Counted from the stretch's first letter, positions 7,595 through 17,295 are shown. The stretch: DNA of 41,111 bases from Candidatus Fibrimonas termitidis (GCA_001462245.1 LIUG01000107.1:1-41111); one strand, 5' to 3'. Numbers and translations: made by a program. The notes: generated by a model not told the origin, from the letters alone.

Positions 7595-8538
7595 TGTCCA
7601 GTATTTTTGGAAAATTATTTACAGTTAGTACTTGGGGAGAATCGCACGGAGAGGCTATAGGCGCAGTTGTGGACGGTTGCCCTGCCGGGTTGGAAATCAG
7701 CGAAGAATATATTCAAATTTTTTTAGATCGCCGCCGCCCTGGGCAAAGCGCATTGACAACTCAAAGAAAAGAAGGCGATGCCGTTAAAATTTTGAGCGGA
7801 GTATTTGAGGGCAAAACCACAGGCACCCCCATATCCTTAATCATCAAAAACACAGACCAGCACAGTGCAGACTACGAACAGATAAAAGATTGGTACAGAC
7901 CCGGCCACGCAGACGAAGTTTATGATTCCAAATACGGATTCAGGGACTACCGAGGCGGAGGCAGAAGTTCAGCACGAGAAACAGCAACAAGAGTAGCAGC
8001 CGGTTCCATAGCCAGAAAATTTTTAAACGAAAAATGCGGAACGGAATTCACCGCAATAGTCTGCGGGGAAATTGAAACAGCAATCGAAACGGCTCGCAAA
8101 AACAATGACAGCATTGGCGGCATAATAAATTTAACCATAAAAAATCCGCCGAAAAATTTGGGCGAACCCGTATTTGATCGCACAGAGGCCTTGCTCGCAA
8201 TGGCTATGATGAGCATTCCTGCGACAAAAGGTTTTGAGATAGGCGAAGGTTTTAACGCTGCAAAAATGCTTGGCAGCGAACACAACAAATTAGGCGAAAA
8301 CCACGCAGGCGGAGTTTACGGCGGCATAACGAGCGGCGAGGATATTTTTTGCAGAATTGCATTCAAGCCAACCCCCTCAATTTCAAAGCCGCAAAGAGCG
8401 AAAAACAAAAACGGCGAAATCGGCGAAATATCGATAAAAGGCAGGCACGACCCATGCGTAGCCCTGCGTGCTCCGGTAATTGTGGAAAGCATGGCAGCAT
8501 TGGTTTTAATGGATTTGTGGTTATGTCAGAGCAAATAG
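7594..8538 (+). CDS. aroC: Chorismate synthase (AroC)
   Basis: A 314-aa chorismate synthase, which converts EPSP to chorismate with reduced FMN, the last step of the shikimate pathway. Visible family motifs: FGKLFTVSTWGESHGEAIG at the N-terminus, RRRPGQSALTTQRKEGD, RPGHAD, the FMN site GGGRSSARET, and RHDPCVALRAPVIVES near the end. It is shorter than the usual ~350-360 aa, mainly in the middle and at the C-terminus, but no core motif is missing. The start ATG at 7594 overlaps the stop of the preceding gene by one base. It overlaps scpB by 16 bp. Confidence 0.95.
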   Translation: MSSIFGKLFTVSTWGESHGEAIGAVVDGCPAGLEISEEYIQIFLDRRRPGQSALTTQRKEGDAVKILSGVFEGKTTGTPISLIIKNTDQHSADYEQIKDWYRPGHADEVYDSKYGFRDYRGGGRSSARETATRVAAGSIARKFLNEKCGTEFTAIVCGEIETAIETARKNNDSIGGIINLTIKNPPKNLGEPVFDRTEALLAMAMMSIPATKGFEIGEGFNAAKMLGSEHNKLGENHAGGVYGGITSGEDIFCRIAFKPTPSISKPQRAKNKNGEIGEISIKGRHDPCVALRAPVIVESMAALVLMDLWLCQSK

Positions 8539-9221
8539 AAGAAGAACAGCCGCTTGCAGCAGACCTTCCCCCTATTGAGAGCGTGGAAGAGCTTTCTTGT
8601 ATTGTGCAGGCATTGGTGTTTGCCTCAACCGAGGTTGTTACATTAAAAAAATTAAAAGAGATACTGGGAGATTTTTTAGACCAAAGCCAGGTTTCCGGTG
8701 CGCTCAGGCACGCAAATGAACAACTGCTGAAAATAAAATCGCCTTTTGAAATTGTGGAAGTCGCAGGCGGTTATCGCTTTAGAACAAAAAACGCATATTA
8801 CCCATATATCCGCAAACTTTTTCCGGACAACAACCGCCGCAAACTCACTCACGCTGCTCTGGAAACCCTTGCTATTATAGCCTACAAACAACCCATAACA
8901 AAGGCCGGCATAGAAGCCGTCCGTGGAGTTTCCTGCGATGGACCTATTCACAGTCTTTTGGACAAAAAATTTATCGCTTTGGGGCACCGCGCAGACTCTA
9001 TCGGCAACCCCTATACTTACGTAACCACCGAAGAGTTTTTAAAATACTTCGGCATAAATCGCATTCCCGACGACCTCCCCCGCCTCACGGAGTTCAGCGA
9101 TATTCTGAACAGCGATTTCTTAATTCCGCAATATCCATTGCAACAAAAACAAAACCAGCCCGAACCGGCTCCAACGCAAGAAGCAACCGAGCAGTTGGAA
9201 ATACCATTGGAAGAAGCATGA
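8523..9221 (+). CDS. scpB: Segregation and condensation protein B (ScpB)
   Basis: A 232-aa winged-helix protein. The core reads EELSCIVQALVFAS (first helix), RKLTHAALETLAIIAYKQPITKAGIE and the VSCDGPIHSLLDKKFI recognition region, all typical of ScpB. ScpB dimers bind the kleisin ScpA and, with SMC, form the bacterial condensin. scpA is not in the window. The C-terminal ~40 residues are a Gln/Pro/Glu-rich tail. The ATG at 8523 lies inside the end of aroC; the next gene, mutS, overlaps its stop by 4 bp. Confidence 0.92.
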   Translation: MSEQIEEEQPLAADLPPIESVEELSCIVQALVFASTEVVTLKKLKEILGDFLDQSQVSGALRHANEQLLKIKSPFEIVEVAGGYRFRTKNAYYPYIRKLFPDNNRRKLTHAALETLAIIAYKQPITKAGIEAVRGVSCDGPIHSLLDKKFIALGHRADSIGNPYTYVTTEEFLKYFGINRIPDDLPRLTEFSDILNSDFLIPQYPLQQKQNQPEPAPTQEATEQLEIPLEEA

Positions 9222-11788
9222 CCCCCCTGATGCGTCAATACAACGATGTAAAAGCGGCTAACCCCGGCTGCATACTGTTTTTCAGGATGGGAGATTTTTA
9301 CGAACTCTTTGAAGACGATGCAATTATAGCATCAAAGGTTTTGGGCTTAACCCTAACGACCCGCAACAACGGCGGTGCAAAAGAATCCCCCTTATGCGGA
9401 TTTCCCCACCACGCCGCAGAGCGATATGTCCCAAAAATGCTCGCCGCAGGTCACCGAGTTGCGATTTGCGAACAATTGGAAGACCCAAAACTCGCTAAAG
9501 GCATAGTCAAAAGAGATGTGATAGAAGTAATTTCCGCCGGAACAAGTTTTTCCGAAAATAATCTGGATGCAAAGCAATCATCTTATATATGCGCATTCTT
9601 AAAAAGCAAAGACGGAGCGGTTCTCGCCATAGCGGATATAAGCACAGGATATTTTGCAGTCGGTGAGTCCATAGCTGCGAATGTGGAAAGCGAAATAGAA
9701 AGGCGAAGCCCAAAGGAAATTTTAGTGCAAAGCGGAGAAATCCCGGAGAACGTTCAAGGCATAGTGCGCAGAAACAGAATTATGCTAACAGAAATTCCGG
9801 AGCAGCAATTTGAATTTGATTTTTGCAAAAATGTTTTGAAAGGGCATTTTGGCAGTTTTGATTTGCAAAATGATTTTTTGATAAGGGCGGCGGGTGCCCT
9901 TCTTTTTTATATTTTGGAGCAAAAAAAATCGGGACTCAGCCACATAATAAAAATAAACTCCATTCCTTGGAGCGATTACATGGCATTGGACCCGGCAACG
10001 CAACGCAACTTGGAACTAACGGCCCCCCTCCACCCCGAGGACTCAAACTCTACTCTGCTCTCCATTATGGATTTCACAAAAACCGCAATGGGTGCCAGAT
10101 GTTTAAGGGAATGGATTTCCCATCCTTTGGTTTCTTTCGAGAGCATTTCAAACAGGCTCTCCTGCGTGGAAGAATTGGTTGGCAATTCCATGTTTTTAGA
10201 CGACATTGCAGAGGCTATGAAACCCATTCCAGATATGGAACGTGCTATGGGGCGTGTGGGGAGCGGAAGGGCGAATGCCCGTGATGTGCAGAGTTTGGGG
10301 AAATCTCTTTTGCAAGCAGAACGGATAATAGGATGTTTGCAAAATTTGAAGCAGAAAAAATTCGGTGAAATTGCGGAGAAACTCTCCTTAGCAAAGGGCA
10401 AGGGGAAGGAAATTTGTGCTCTCTTAAAAGACGAGTTGCCGCTAACAGTGAGAGAAGGAAATTTAATTCGCCAAGGAGCGAGTGAGGAAATTGAAAATTT
10501 CAGAGAAGAAATTCAGGAAAAAAAGGACTGGATTGCGAATTTGGAAACTCGTGAAAGAGGGCGGCTCGGCATTCCGTCTTTAAAAGTTGGCTATAACAAG
10601 GTTTTCGGTTATTACATAGAGATAACGGCCAGCCATGCACATAAAAAAGTTCCCGATGAATATATCCGCAAGCAAACCTTAACCACCGGTGAACGCTATA
10701 TTACACCGGAGATGAAGGATGTGGAGTCTTTTATTTTGAATGCGGAAAGCAGGCTTTTTGAGAAGGAATACAAGGTTTTCTGCGAGTTGCGAAACAAAGT
10801 GCATGAATGGCGTGCGGATTTGCAAACAATAGCAAATGCCGTATCGGAACTGGACTGCCTTTGCTCCCTAGCCCTAGCCTCACGCAGATATGGGCTTACC
10901 AAGCCCATAGTGAACAATGGCGACAGAATAAAGATAGCAGGTGGCAGGCATCCGGTGATTTCCACTCAGCCCGACATTCAATTTATCCCAAACGAGATAG
11001 ATATTTCAAACAGCGAAACTCGTTTTATGCTAATTACCGGTCCGAACATGGCAGGTAAATCCACATATTTGCGGCAAACAGCCTTAATCACCCTGCTCGC
11101 CCAAATAGGTTCTTATGTGCCCGCAGATTTGGCGGAGATAGGCATTGTGGATAAAATTTTCACAAGAGTCGGGGCAAGCGACAGGCTTGCAAGGGGGCTC
11201 TCAACCTTTATGCTTGAAATGACCGAAACCGCAAATATTTTGCAAAATGCCACCCCAAAAAGTTTGATTCTTTTAGATGAAATCGGGCGAGGCACAAGCA
11301 CCTTTGACGGGCTTTCCATAGCGTGGGCCATAACAGAATTTCTGCACGACACCCCCGAAAAAGCGGCAAAAACCATTTTTGCAACCCATTACCACGAACT
11401 GACAAATCTCATAGAAAACTTAGAACACGCAAAGAATTTTCAAATAGCGGTAAAGGAGAACAACGGAAAGCTTCTATTTCTGAGAAAAGTTTTAGAGGGT
11501 GCCTGTGACTCCAGCTATGGCATTCATGTAGCGGAAATGGCCGGAGTTCCCGACGATGTTGTTCGCCGAGCAAAGCGAATTTTGCTGCGTTTGGAAAAGG
11601 AAAAAATAGACCCAAGCGACGGCGCCCACAAACCAAAAGAAGCTCAACTCTCCTTCTTTGAACCGCCCCCGATGAGCGAAAACACCGAGCTTTTGCTAAA
11701 GGAATTGAAGGCGGTGAACCCGGAAGAGATGACGCCGATACAGGCGTTGCAGTTTTTGGGGAAGATTAGGGAGAATTATGTTGTCTAA
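9218..11788 (+). CDS. mutS: DNA mismatch repair protein MutS
   Basis: An 856-aa MutS with all domains. The mismatch-reading motif is FFRMGDFYELFEDDA (Phe-x-Glu) at the N-terminus. The ATPase has Walker A GPNMAGKST at residues 608-616 and Walker B LILLDEIGRGTSTFDG with Asp687. The dimerisation helix-turn-helix (SYGIHVAEMAGVP) follows. Near the C-terminus, QLSFF at residues 810-814 resembles the beta-clamp-binding motif of E. coli MutS. MutS detects mismatches and recruits MutL. Translation is probably coupled to scpB through the ATGA overlap. Confidence 0.97.
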   Translation: MTPLMRQYNDVKAANPGCILFFRMGDFYELFEDDAIIASKVLGLTLTTRNNGGAKESPLCGFPHHAAERYVPKMLAAGHRVAICEQLEDPKLAKGIVKRDVIEVISAGTSFSENNLDAKQSSYICAFLKSKDGAVLAIADISTGYFAVGESIAANVESEIERRSPKEILVQSGEIPENVQGIVRRNRIMLTEIPEQQFEFDFCKNVLKGHFGSFDLQNDFLIRAAGALLFYILEQKKSGLSHIIKINSIPWSDYMALDPATQRNLELTAPLHPEDSNSTLLSIMDFTKTAMGARCLREWISHPLVSFESISNRLSCVEELVGNSMFLDDIAEAMKPIPDMERAMGRVGSGRANARDVQSLGKSLLQAERIIGCLQNLKQKKFGEIAEKLSLAKGKGKEICALLKDELPLTVREGNLIRQGASEEIENFREEIQEKKDWIANLETRERGRLGIPSLKVGYNKVFGYYIEITASHAHKKVPDEYIRKQTLTTGERYITPEMKDVESFILNAESRLFEKEYKVFCELRNKVHEWRADLQTIANAVSELDCLCSLALASRRYGLTKPIVNNGDRIKIAGGRHPVISTQPDIQFIPNEIDISNSETRFMLITGPNMAGKSTYLRQTALITLLAQIGSYVPADLAEIGIVDKIFTRVGASDRLARGLSTFMLEMTETANILQNATPKSLILLDEIGRGTSTFDGLSIAWAITEFLHDTPEKAAKTIFATHYHELTNLIENLEHAKNFQIAVKENNGKLLFLRKVLEGACDSSYGIHVAEMAGVPDDVVRRAKRILLRLEKEKIDPSDGAHKPKEAQLSFFEPPPMSENTELLLKELKAVNPEEMTPIQALQFLGKIRENYVV

Positions 11789-11907
11789 CCCCCCACCATA
11801 ACCATAATATAATCTTGGTCAGGGACGCAAAGACCGGTTACATTAAATCTGCGCATATTGAGGGAAGGTAGAAAATCAAGGCTGTGCGTTTTCTACATTA
11901 CCTCACG
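11789..11907 (+). other. Gap between mutS and pheA with a GEMM-like core motif
   Basis: No gene is seen. GGGACGCAAAG at 11822-11832 is the signature core of class I cyclic-di-GMP (GEMM) riboswitches, and it is framed by GGTC and GACC arms that could pair. The 5' CAAA element and the second helix with its conserved 3' strand cannot be recognised, so this may be chance or a remnant. Confidence 0.2.
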
Positions 11908-12750
11908 ATGAGAATAGCATTCCAAGGCAGGCATGGGGCGTATAGCGAGAGCGCAGCGCTTCATTTGTTTGGGAAAAATATGGAAACCGTTCCTATTGAT
12001 ACCTTTGGAGAACTGCACAAAATGGTGCAGAATGCCGAGGTGGATTACGCTGTTATTCCAATGGAAAATTCCACGGCCGGCTCGGTTTGGGAAAATTACG
12101 ATTTATTGTTAAGATACAGGTTGCCCATAATAGGCGAAATTAAAATTCAAATAGACCACTGCCTAATAGCTTTAAAAGGCGAAAAAATTGAAACCTTGAC
12201 TAAGGTCATTTCTCACCCTCAAGCCCTGGAACAATGCTCAGGATTTTTTGAAAAAAATCCGCAGATAGAGAAAAAACCTTTTTTTGATACAGCCGGTTCC
12301 GTTGAAAGAATTGCGAGAAAACAGTTAAAAGGCGTGGGTGGAATAGCCTCTGCTTTTGCGGCGGAATTTTACGGGCTGGAAGTTCTGAAAAGTCCGCTCG
12401 CGAATTTTCCGGGCGCAAATTCAACGAGATTTTTTGCCATTCAGAAAGAACCGGTTCCGATTGACCGGGCTTTGCACACAAAAACTTCAATAGCATTTAT
12501 TGCGGGAAAAAATGTGCCGGGTGCTTTACATGCCTGTCTCGGCTGTTTTGCAAAACATGATGTGGATTTAATTCGCATAGAAAGCCGCCCAAAAAGCGGC
12601 AGCCCTTGGGAATATGTTTTTTATGCGGATTTCGCAGGCAACCCTTTGCAGAAAAATGTGGAGCAGGCTCTGCAAGAATTGAAAACAATGGCAGAGGTAA
12701 TTTTGCTGGGGAGCTATGCAAGGGGAGAAAACAAAGGAGTAGAATTTTGA
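11908..12750 (+). CDS. pheA: Prephenate dehydratase with ACT domain (PheA)
   Basis: A 280-aa monofunctional prephenate dehydratase, converting prephenate to phenylpyruvate in phenylalanine synthesis. The catalytic domain starts MRIAFQGRHGAYSESAA and contains the essential NSTRFFAI (TRF) motif. The C-terminal ~80 residues are an ACT domain with IESRP, the phenylalanine-binding motif used in feedback inhibition. There is no chorismate mutase domain. ATG at 11908 is chosen because it begins the conserved N-terminus; the longer frame adds only unrelated residues. It leads directly into ribBA, with the two genes sharing four bases. Confidence 0.93.
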   Translation: MRIAFQGRHGAYSESAALHLFGKNMETVPIDTFGELHKMVQNAEVDYAVIPMENSTAGSVWENYDLLLRYRLPIIGEIKIQIDHCLIALKGEKIETLTKVISHPQALEQCSGFFEKNPQIEKKPFFDTAGSVERIARKQLKGVGGIASAFAAEFYGLEVLKSPLANFPGANSTRFFAIQKEPVPIDRALHTKTSIAFIAGKNVPGALHACLGCFAKHDVDLIRIESRPKSGSPWEYVFYADFAGNPLQKNVEQALQELKTMAEVILLGSYARGENKGVEF

Positions 12751-13940
12751 ACAGCATTTCAGAAGCATTATCCGAATTTAAGAAAGGCAAAATTTTAATC
12801 ATTGCCGATAATGAAAACCGTGAGAGCGAGGGAGATTTTGTTTGCGCAGCCTCGCTTTGCACAGAGGAGCATATAAACTTCATGGTGACGCATGGCAGAG
12901 GTCTTGTATGCGCCCCATTAAGCGAAGAGCGGGTTGAGCAGTTGTGCTTGCCCATGCAAACAATGCGCAACACAAGCCGCTTTGAAACAGCCTTTACCGT
13001 TTCGGTTGAAGCACGTGACGGCACCACAACGGGAATTTCCACCGCCGAACGTGCCTTAACCTGCCGTACGCTTGCGGATTTTTCAAAAAATGCAAACGAT
13101 TTTGTCTCTCCCGGCCATGTGTTCCCGTTAAAAGCGAAGAAGGGCGGATCCATGGAACGGGAGGGGCACACTGAGGCTGTGATAGACCTTTGCCGTATGG
13201 CAAAACTGCCGCAAGCCGGTGTTTTATGCGAAATTCTAAATCCGGACGGCACAATGGCGAGAATGCCGCAGTTGAAGAAAATTGCAAAAAAACACAAATT
13301 GACTTTGATAACCGTTCAAGAGATAATAGATTGGCGTTTGGCAAACGAAAAACTTGTGGAACGTGTTGCCGCACCAATGGTTCCAACAAAATACGGGGAT
13401 TTTCGGGCGTTTGCGTATAAGAACAGGATTAATGGGGAGGAATATGTTGCGTTAACGGCGGGGGTCGGCAAAAATGTTCGCATCCACAGCGAATGCCTTA
13501 CCGGCGATGTGTTCCATTCTTTAAAATGCGATTGCGGCGAGCAGTTGGAATTTTCAATGAAGTACATAGCCAAGCACGGCGGGGTTTTAATTTATATGCG
13601 TGGGCATGAGGGTAGGGGGATAGGGCTTGCGAACAAGTTAAAAGCTTATGAATTGCAAGAGCAGGGATTGGATACAGTGGATTCCAACTTAAAACTGGGT
13701 TTTGCCGCAGACCACAGAAACTACGCTTTTGCAGCGCAAATTCTCAAAGACTTAGACATAAAAGCTGTGAATTTACTCACCAATAATCCTCAAAAAATAT
13801 CCGAGCTGGAATTTTACGGAGTTAAAGTTTCAAAAAGAATTCCCATTGAAATAGAGCCTAATTCCTTTAATAGAAAATATCTAAAAGCGAAAAAGGAAAA
13901 AATGGGGCATATTTTGATTTCTACCTTACTACCTCAATGA
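12747..13940 (+). CDS. ribBA: Bifunctional DHBP synthase / GTP cyclohydrolase II (RibBA), TTG start
   Basis: A 397-aa two-domain riboflavin enzyme. The N-terminal half is DHBP synthase (DNENRESEGDFV, the acidic active-site loop, and HTEAVIDLCRMA). The C-terminal half is GTP cyclohydrolase II, with zinc ligands in SLKCDCGEQLEF and the RGHEGRGIGL motif. The start is TTG at 12747: AAGGAG lies seven bases upstream and the first residues match the family N-terminus, while no ATG fits. In-frame sequence upstream of it only duplicates the end of pheA in another frame. It overlaps both neighbours by 4 bp. Confidence 0.93.
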   Translation: MNSISEALSEFKKGKILIIADNENRESEGDFVCAASLCTEEHINFMVTHGRGLVCAPLSEERVEQLCLPMQTMRNTSRFETAFTVSVEARDGTTTGISTAERALTCRTLADFSKNANDFVSPGHVFPLKAKKGGSMEREGHTEAVIDLCRMAKLPQAGVLCEILNPDGTMARMPQLKKIAKKHKLTLITVQEIIDWRLANEKLVERVAAPMVPTKYGDFRAFAYKNRINGEEYVALTAGVGKNVRIHSECLTGDVFHSLKCDCGEQLEFSMKYIAKHGGVLIYMRGHEGRGIGLANKLKAYELQEQGLDTVDSNLKLGFAADHRNYAFAAQILKDLDIKAVNLLTNNPQKISELEFYGVKVSKRIPIEIEPNSFNRKYLKAKKEKMGHILISTLLPQ

Positions 13941-15304
13941 ATCCCCCAAACAAACCGCTGAACGGAGGCGATACTCGCCCCCCCATAGAAGGACGGACGA
14001 TAACCTCTGTATTCAAGCCTATGAAACAAGGGCCGCATTACCCTCCCGGAAACGTGCGAACCACCAAACTTTTAACACGAATGTTCTTGCAACTTTTTAT
14101 AAACATGATTGCTATTCTAAAATTACGGCGAATATATGCCAAACAAAGGGCAAATAGAAAAGAAGAAGATTTTTCCGTGATTTTCTACTCCGACAACCTA
14201 GACGAGATAAACGGCATAGCAAATAGTTTGCGCTCCGTTGTGCCATACTTAAAATCAAAAGGAAGAAAAGTACAGCTTTGGGGCAGCGCATTCCACACAC
14301 GCACAAACGGAGTAGTTGAAGACAGCTTTGTAGTTTTATTCCCCCGTGCCGTGAGCATGGAGCAACTCGGATACGCAGACTCCGAACTCGCTTCTCCCTA
14401 CCTCGCGCCGATTCTGAAAATGCTCAAACGCTACCCCGCAGATTTAATAGAGCTTGAAACCCCAAGCCCCGGCGCATGGCTGGTTGGCATTACTGGTAAA
14501 ATACTGGGCATAAAAGTTTTGAGCCACTACCGCACCGATGTCCCAAGTTACACCCGCTCGCTCGTGAAAGAGGCATGGATGCGCCGCTACGTGCTTTGGC
14601 TGATGCGAGTGTTTTACCAAAACACCACCCCCGTAATAAGCCCCTGCGAGGCCTACCGCAAAATCCTGGAAACGGAGATAAAGGTAAAACCCAAACACAT
14701 AAAGATTTTACCCAGAGGAATTCCTTTGGAAAATTTTTCGCCAACATACAGAAAAGAATCTACGCTCATACGCTTTATATACGTGGGCCGCATTTCCTCC
14801 GAAAAAGACATTCCTTTTTTGGAAATTTTGTGGAAAGAATTTTGCAAAGAAAACCAAAATGCGGAACTGACTTTTGTGGGTGGCGGCTGGTACTTAGATA
14901 CCTTAAAAGAAAACATGAAAGATTATAAGAATGTAAACTTTGCCGGAATAAAAGCGGGCAAAGAACTTGCGCAGTACTACGCCAATGCGGATTTCTTTTT
15001 ATTCCCAAGCGCAACGGATACCTTTGGAAATGTGATTGTTGAATCTCTCGCTAGCGGGACCCCTGCGCTCGTAACCGATAAAGGCGGGCCTCAAGACATA
15101 ATCAGAAGCGCAAAAGAAAAATGCGGATGGGTTCTGCCTTTCAGGGATTTGGAAATTTGGAATGCGCAATTAAAACAATGCTGCGAAATGCTTAAAACGC
15201 CCGAATACAAACAAATGCGAAACTTTTGCACAGAACACAGCAAGAACTACACGCTGGAAAAAATGACAAATGCCCAATGGGAGTTTTATAAATCCATATT
15301 CTGA
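13937..15304 (+). CDS. Glycosyltransferase family 4 (mannosyltransferase-like)
   Basis: A 455-aa GT-B glycosyltransferase. The acceptor half includes PDLIE-like ADLIELETPSPGAWLVG and LSHYRTDVPSY, a pattern found in MgtA/SqdX-type transferases that act on lipids. The donor half has FIYVGRISSEKD and the E-x7-E region FPSATDTFGNVIVESLASGTP. The first ~60 residues are a Pro-rich extension and a short hydrophobic segment (LFINMIAIL), possibly membrane-associating. Donor and acceptor cannot be named from sequence. Its start overlaps ribBA (ATGA) and its end overlaps argC on the other strand by 19 bp. Confidence 0.85.
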   Translation: MNPPNKPLNGGDTRPPIEGRTITSVFKPMKQGPHYPPGNVRTTKLLTRMFLQLFINMIAILKLRRIYAKQRANRKEEDFSVIFYSDNLDEINGIANSLRSVVPYLKSKGRKVQLWGSAFHTRTNGVVEDSFVVLFPRAVSMEQLGYADSELASPYLAPILKMLKRYPADLIELETPSPGAWLVGITGKILGIKVLSHYRTDVPSYTRSLVKEAWMRRYVLWLMRVFYQNTTPVISPCEAYRKILETEIKVKPKHIKILPRGIPLENFSPTYRKESTLIRFIYVGRISSEKDIPFLEILWKEFCKENQNAELTFVGGGWYLDTLKENMKDYKNVNFAGIKAGKELAQYYANADFFLFPSATDTFGNVIVESLASGTPALVTDKGGPQDIIRSAKEKCGWVLPFRDLEIWNAQLKQCCEMLKTPEYKQMRNFCTEHSKNYTLEKMTNAQWEFYKSIF

Positions 15305-16200
15305 AGGGCTGCGCCGCTGGCTCCCTTGCCTAGGTTATCTAAAACCACGGTGATTTGCCCATGAACTTCGTGCCCGAACACAAAAATTTTCGCATTATTT
15401 GTTCCGTTGCAAATTGTGGGATCCAGCATGGCAGGGTTCTCGCTTGCAGGAACAACGCTCACAAATTCGCAACCTTTATAATAATCCGTTAAAAATTCTC
15501 TCAGTTCATCAAAGGAGTTTAAGCCTTTCAGCATACTGGGAAACAGGCTTACAGTTACCGCCATTCCTTGGCAGTACGGCCCGATAATCGGGTTGAATAA
15601 AGGCGGTTTTGAAAGCCCGGCATTTTTTTGCATCTCCGGCAAATGCTTGTGGCGAAGCCCTAAAGCATAAGGTTTTGAAGCCAAAACAGATTCGGATTCA
15701 AATTTAATGTGCTTAAAATTTTCCTGATATTCGGCTATTATTTTTTTTCCTGCGCCGCTATAGCCTGTTAAACTATAGCAACTCAAATTTTCATCCGTTT
15801 TCACTATGCTACGTGTCACGAGCGGATGGACTGCGAGCAAAAAACCCGTTGCATGGCAGCCCGGATTTGCTATTCTTTTTGAATTTTTGATTTTTTCCCT
15901 GTGCTGCAAAGAGAGTTCCGGCAAGCCATAGGCCCAAGCATCATTTGTGCGATGTGCCGTGCTTGTGTCTATTACAATGGTATTTGGATTGTTTACAAGC
16001 GAAGCGGCTTCCTTTGCGGCTTCGTCGGGCAGGCATAAAAAAGCGACATCGGCTGCGTTCAAAAGCTCGGCTTTGCGTGCAGGGTCTTTGCGAAGCTCCG
16101 GTTCAATTTCCAAAATCTCCACATCTTTGCGGGCTTGCAGTTTTTCCATTATCTGCAAACCCGTTGTGCCTTCCCTGCCGTCAACGAAGACTTTTTTCAA
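15286..16200 (-). CDS. argC: N-acetyl-gamma-glutamyl-phosphate reductase, type 2 (ArgC), TTG start
   Basis: A 304-aa NADPH-dependent reductase of arginine synthesis. The N-terminus KVFVDGREGTTGLQI is the type 2 form of the nucleotide-binding loop; the catalytic cysteine is in ANPGCHATG, and GHEVHGQITVVLDNL lies near the end. The start codon is TTG at 16198-16200, three bases after the rplI stop; an AGG about ten bases upstream can serve as a weak ribosome site. Being so close, it is probably cotranscribed with the ribosomal protein genes, which is an unusual partner for argC. Confidence 0.93.
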   Translation of the reverse strand: MKKVFVDGREGTTGLQIMEKLQARKDVEILEIEPELRKDPARKAELLNAADVAFLCLPDEAAKEAASLVNNPNTIVIDTSTAHRTNDAWAYGLPELSLQHREKIKNSKRIANPGCHATGFLLAVHPLVTRSIVKTDENLSCYSLTGYSGAGKKIIAEYQENFKHIKFESESVLASKPYALGLRHKHLPEMQKNAGLSKPPLFNPIIGPYCQGMAVTVSLFPSMLKGLNSFDELREFLTDYYKGCEFVSVVPASENPAMLDPTICNGTNNAKIFVFGHEVHGQITVVLDNLGKGASGAALQNMDL

Positions 16201-16203
16201 AAG

Positions 16204-16653
16204 CTATTTCGCCTTATTCGTAACCCAAACGGAAACGGTGGCTTCCACACCGGAAAATACTTTAACCGGAACCGAGTAATTGCCGAGCTGCTTTATAGGC
16301 TCCTGCAAGGCAACTTGCCTCTTTGCTACGTTAAAGCCCAAAGCTTTAAGAGCAGCGGCAATATCGGAGGCAGAAACCGAGCCGTAAAGCCTTTCGTTTT
16401 CCACAACGCTGCGCTCTATGGTTATCTGCGTAGCGGAAATTCTTGTGGCAACGTCTTCGGAGGCGGCAAGTTCTTTGCGGAACAAGGCTTCCATAGCGGC
16501 ACGGTTCTTTTCCAGAGAGTGCTTTGCCTCTTTGGTAGCCAGCACTGCAAGGTTGCGGGGGAGCAGGTAATTGCGGGCAAAGCCGTTTTTAACCTGAACC
16601 ACATCGAGCAGTTTTCCCAAATGCGGGACTTCTGTTTTAAGAATAACTTCCAT
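16204..16653 (-). CDS. rplI: 50S ribosomal protein L9 (bL9)
   Basis: A 149-aa bL9. The N-terminal rRNA-binding domain carries GKLLDVVQVKNGFARNYLLPR, followed by the long connecting helix (AVLATKEAKHSLEKNRAAME) and the C-terminal domain (LYGSVSASDIAAAL). Length is normal. The ribosome site GGAGG lies four bases before the ATG. It is third in the classical rpsF-rpsR-rplI operon. Confidence 0.98.
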   Translation of the reverse strand: MEVILKTEVPHLGKLLDVVQVKNGFARNYLLPRNLAVLATKEAKHSLEKNRAAMEALFRKELAASEDVATRISATQITIERSVVENERLYGSVSASDIAAALKALGFNVAKRQVALQEPIKQLGNYSVPVKVFSGVEATVSVWVTNKAK

Positions 16654-16663
16654 GGTTCCTCCC

Positions 16664-16918
16664 TTACCTCAAAGAATCCGCTACGAATGGAAGCAACGCC
16701 ACGTGACGGGCACGTTTAATGGCTTCAACAAGCTCACGTTGATGTTTTGCGCACGTTCCGGACAAACGGCGGGGCAGAATTTTGCCACGGTCTGAGAGAA
16801 AACGGCGGAGCATCGCTTCGTCTTTGTAATCTATAAAGCTGATTTTATTCTCAGAGAACCAGCAGTTTTTTTTGCGCGGAACGTTGTTGCGTTCGTTCTT
16901 TTTTTCTTCAAAGTTCAT
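16664..16918 (-). CDS. rpsR: 30S ribosomal protein S18 (bS18)
   Basis: An 84-aa bS18 with the conserved core [24 protein letters not shown] and [20 protein letters not shown]. Its partner on the 30S platform is bS6, encoded just upstream. The ATG shares one base with the rpsF stop. There is no ssb gene between rpsF and rpsR, unlike many other phyla. Confidence 0.98.
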   Translation of the reverse strand: MNFEEKKNERNNVPRKKNCWFSENKISFIDYKDEAMLRRFLSDRGKILPRRLSGTCAKHQRELVEAIKRARHVALLPFVADSLR

Positions 16919-17295
16919 CAGTCTGCATCTCCATAGTCAAGGTCAAAGCCAACAGTGTCTTCTGTACTGCTCACATGGTCTTGGTTGTAAATTATCTCGG
17001 TAAGCGGATAATCGGCAAGCGTTAAAAAGCGCAGGATATTTGTGTTTATGTTAAAACCGCGCTCCAAATCCAAAACAATGCCGCTATCTGCTTTGTAATA
17101 GAATATCACATAAAAGCCGTGCGTTTGTTTGCGGATTGCATAAGCTAGCTTGCGCTTGCCCCATTTGTCGCATCTCTTGACTTCTCCTGAGTGCGCCAGT
17201 ATCTTTTTTTCAACAGAGGCTATTTCCGACTCTATTGCCTCATCGGAAATCATGGCGTCTATAACAACCATGGTTTCGTAATCTTTTATACCCAT
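16918..17295 (-). CDS. rpsF: 30S ribosomal protein S6 (bS6)
   Basis: A 125-aa bS6 with typical [14 protein letters not shown], the [10 protein letters not shown] strand and [12 protein letters not shown]. The C-terminal 25 residues are acidic ([13 protein letters not shown]), as often seen. GGGAG precedes the ATG. It opens the ribosomal operon, driven by the promoter at 17370-17398 and preceded by a structured leader. Confidence 0.98.
   Translation of the reverse strand: MGIKDYETMVVIDAMISDEAIESEIASVEKKILAHSGEVKRCDKWGKRKLAYAIRKQTHGFYVIFYYKADSGIVLDLERGFNINTNILRFLTLADYPLTEIIYNQDHVSSTEDTVGFDLDYGDAD

Noticed and set aside
9460-9490. TTGCGAACAAT in mutS matches 11 bases of the CRISPR repeat
   Set aside because: An 11-base match is expected by chance in a window of this size, and it lies in conserved MutS codons.
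12497-13297. Minus-strand 266-codon frame opposite pheA and ribBA
   Set aside because: Antisense shadow of two clearly conserved enzymes; its translation has no family pattern or ribosome site.
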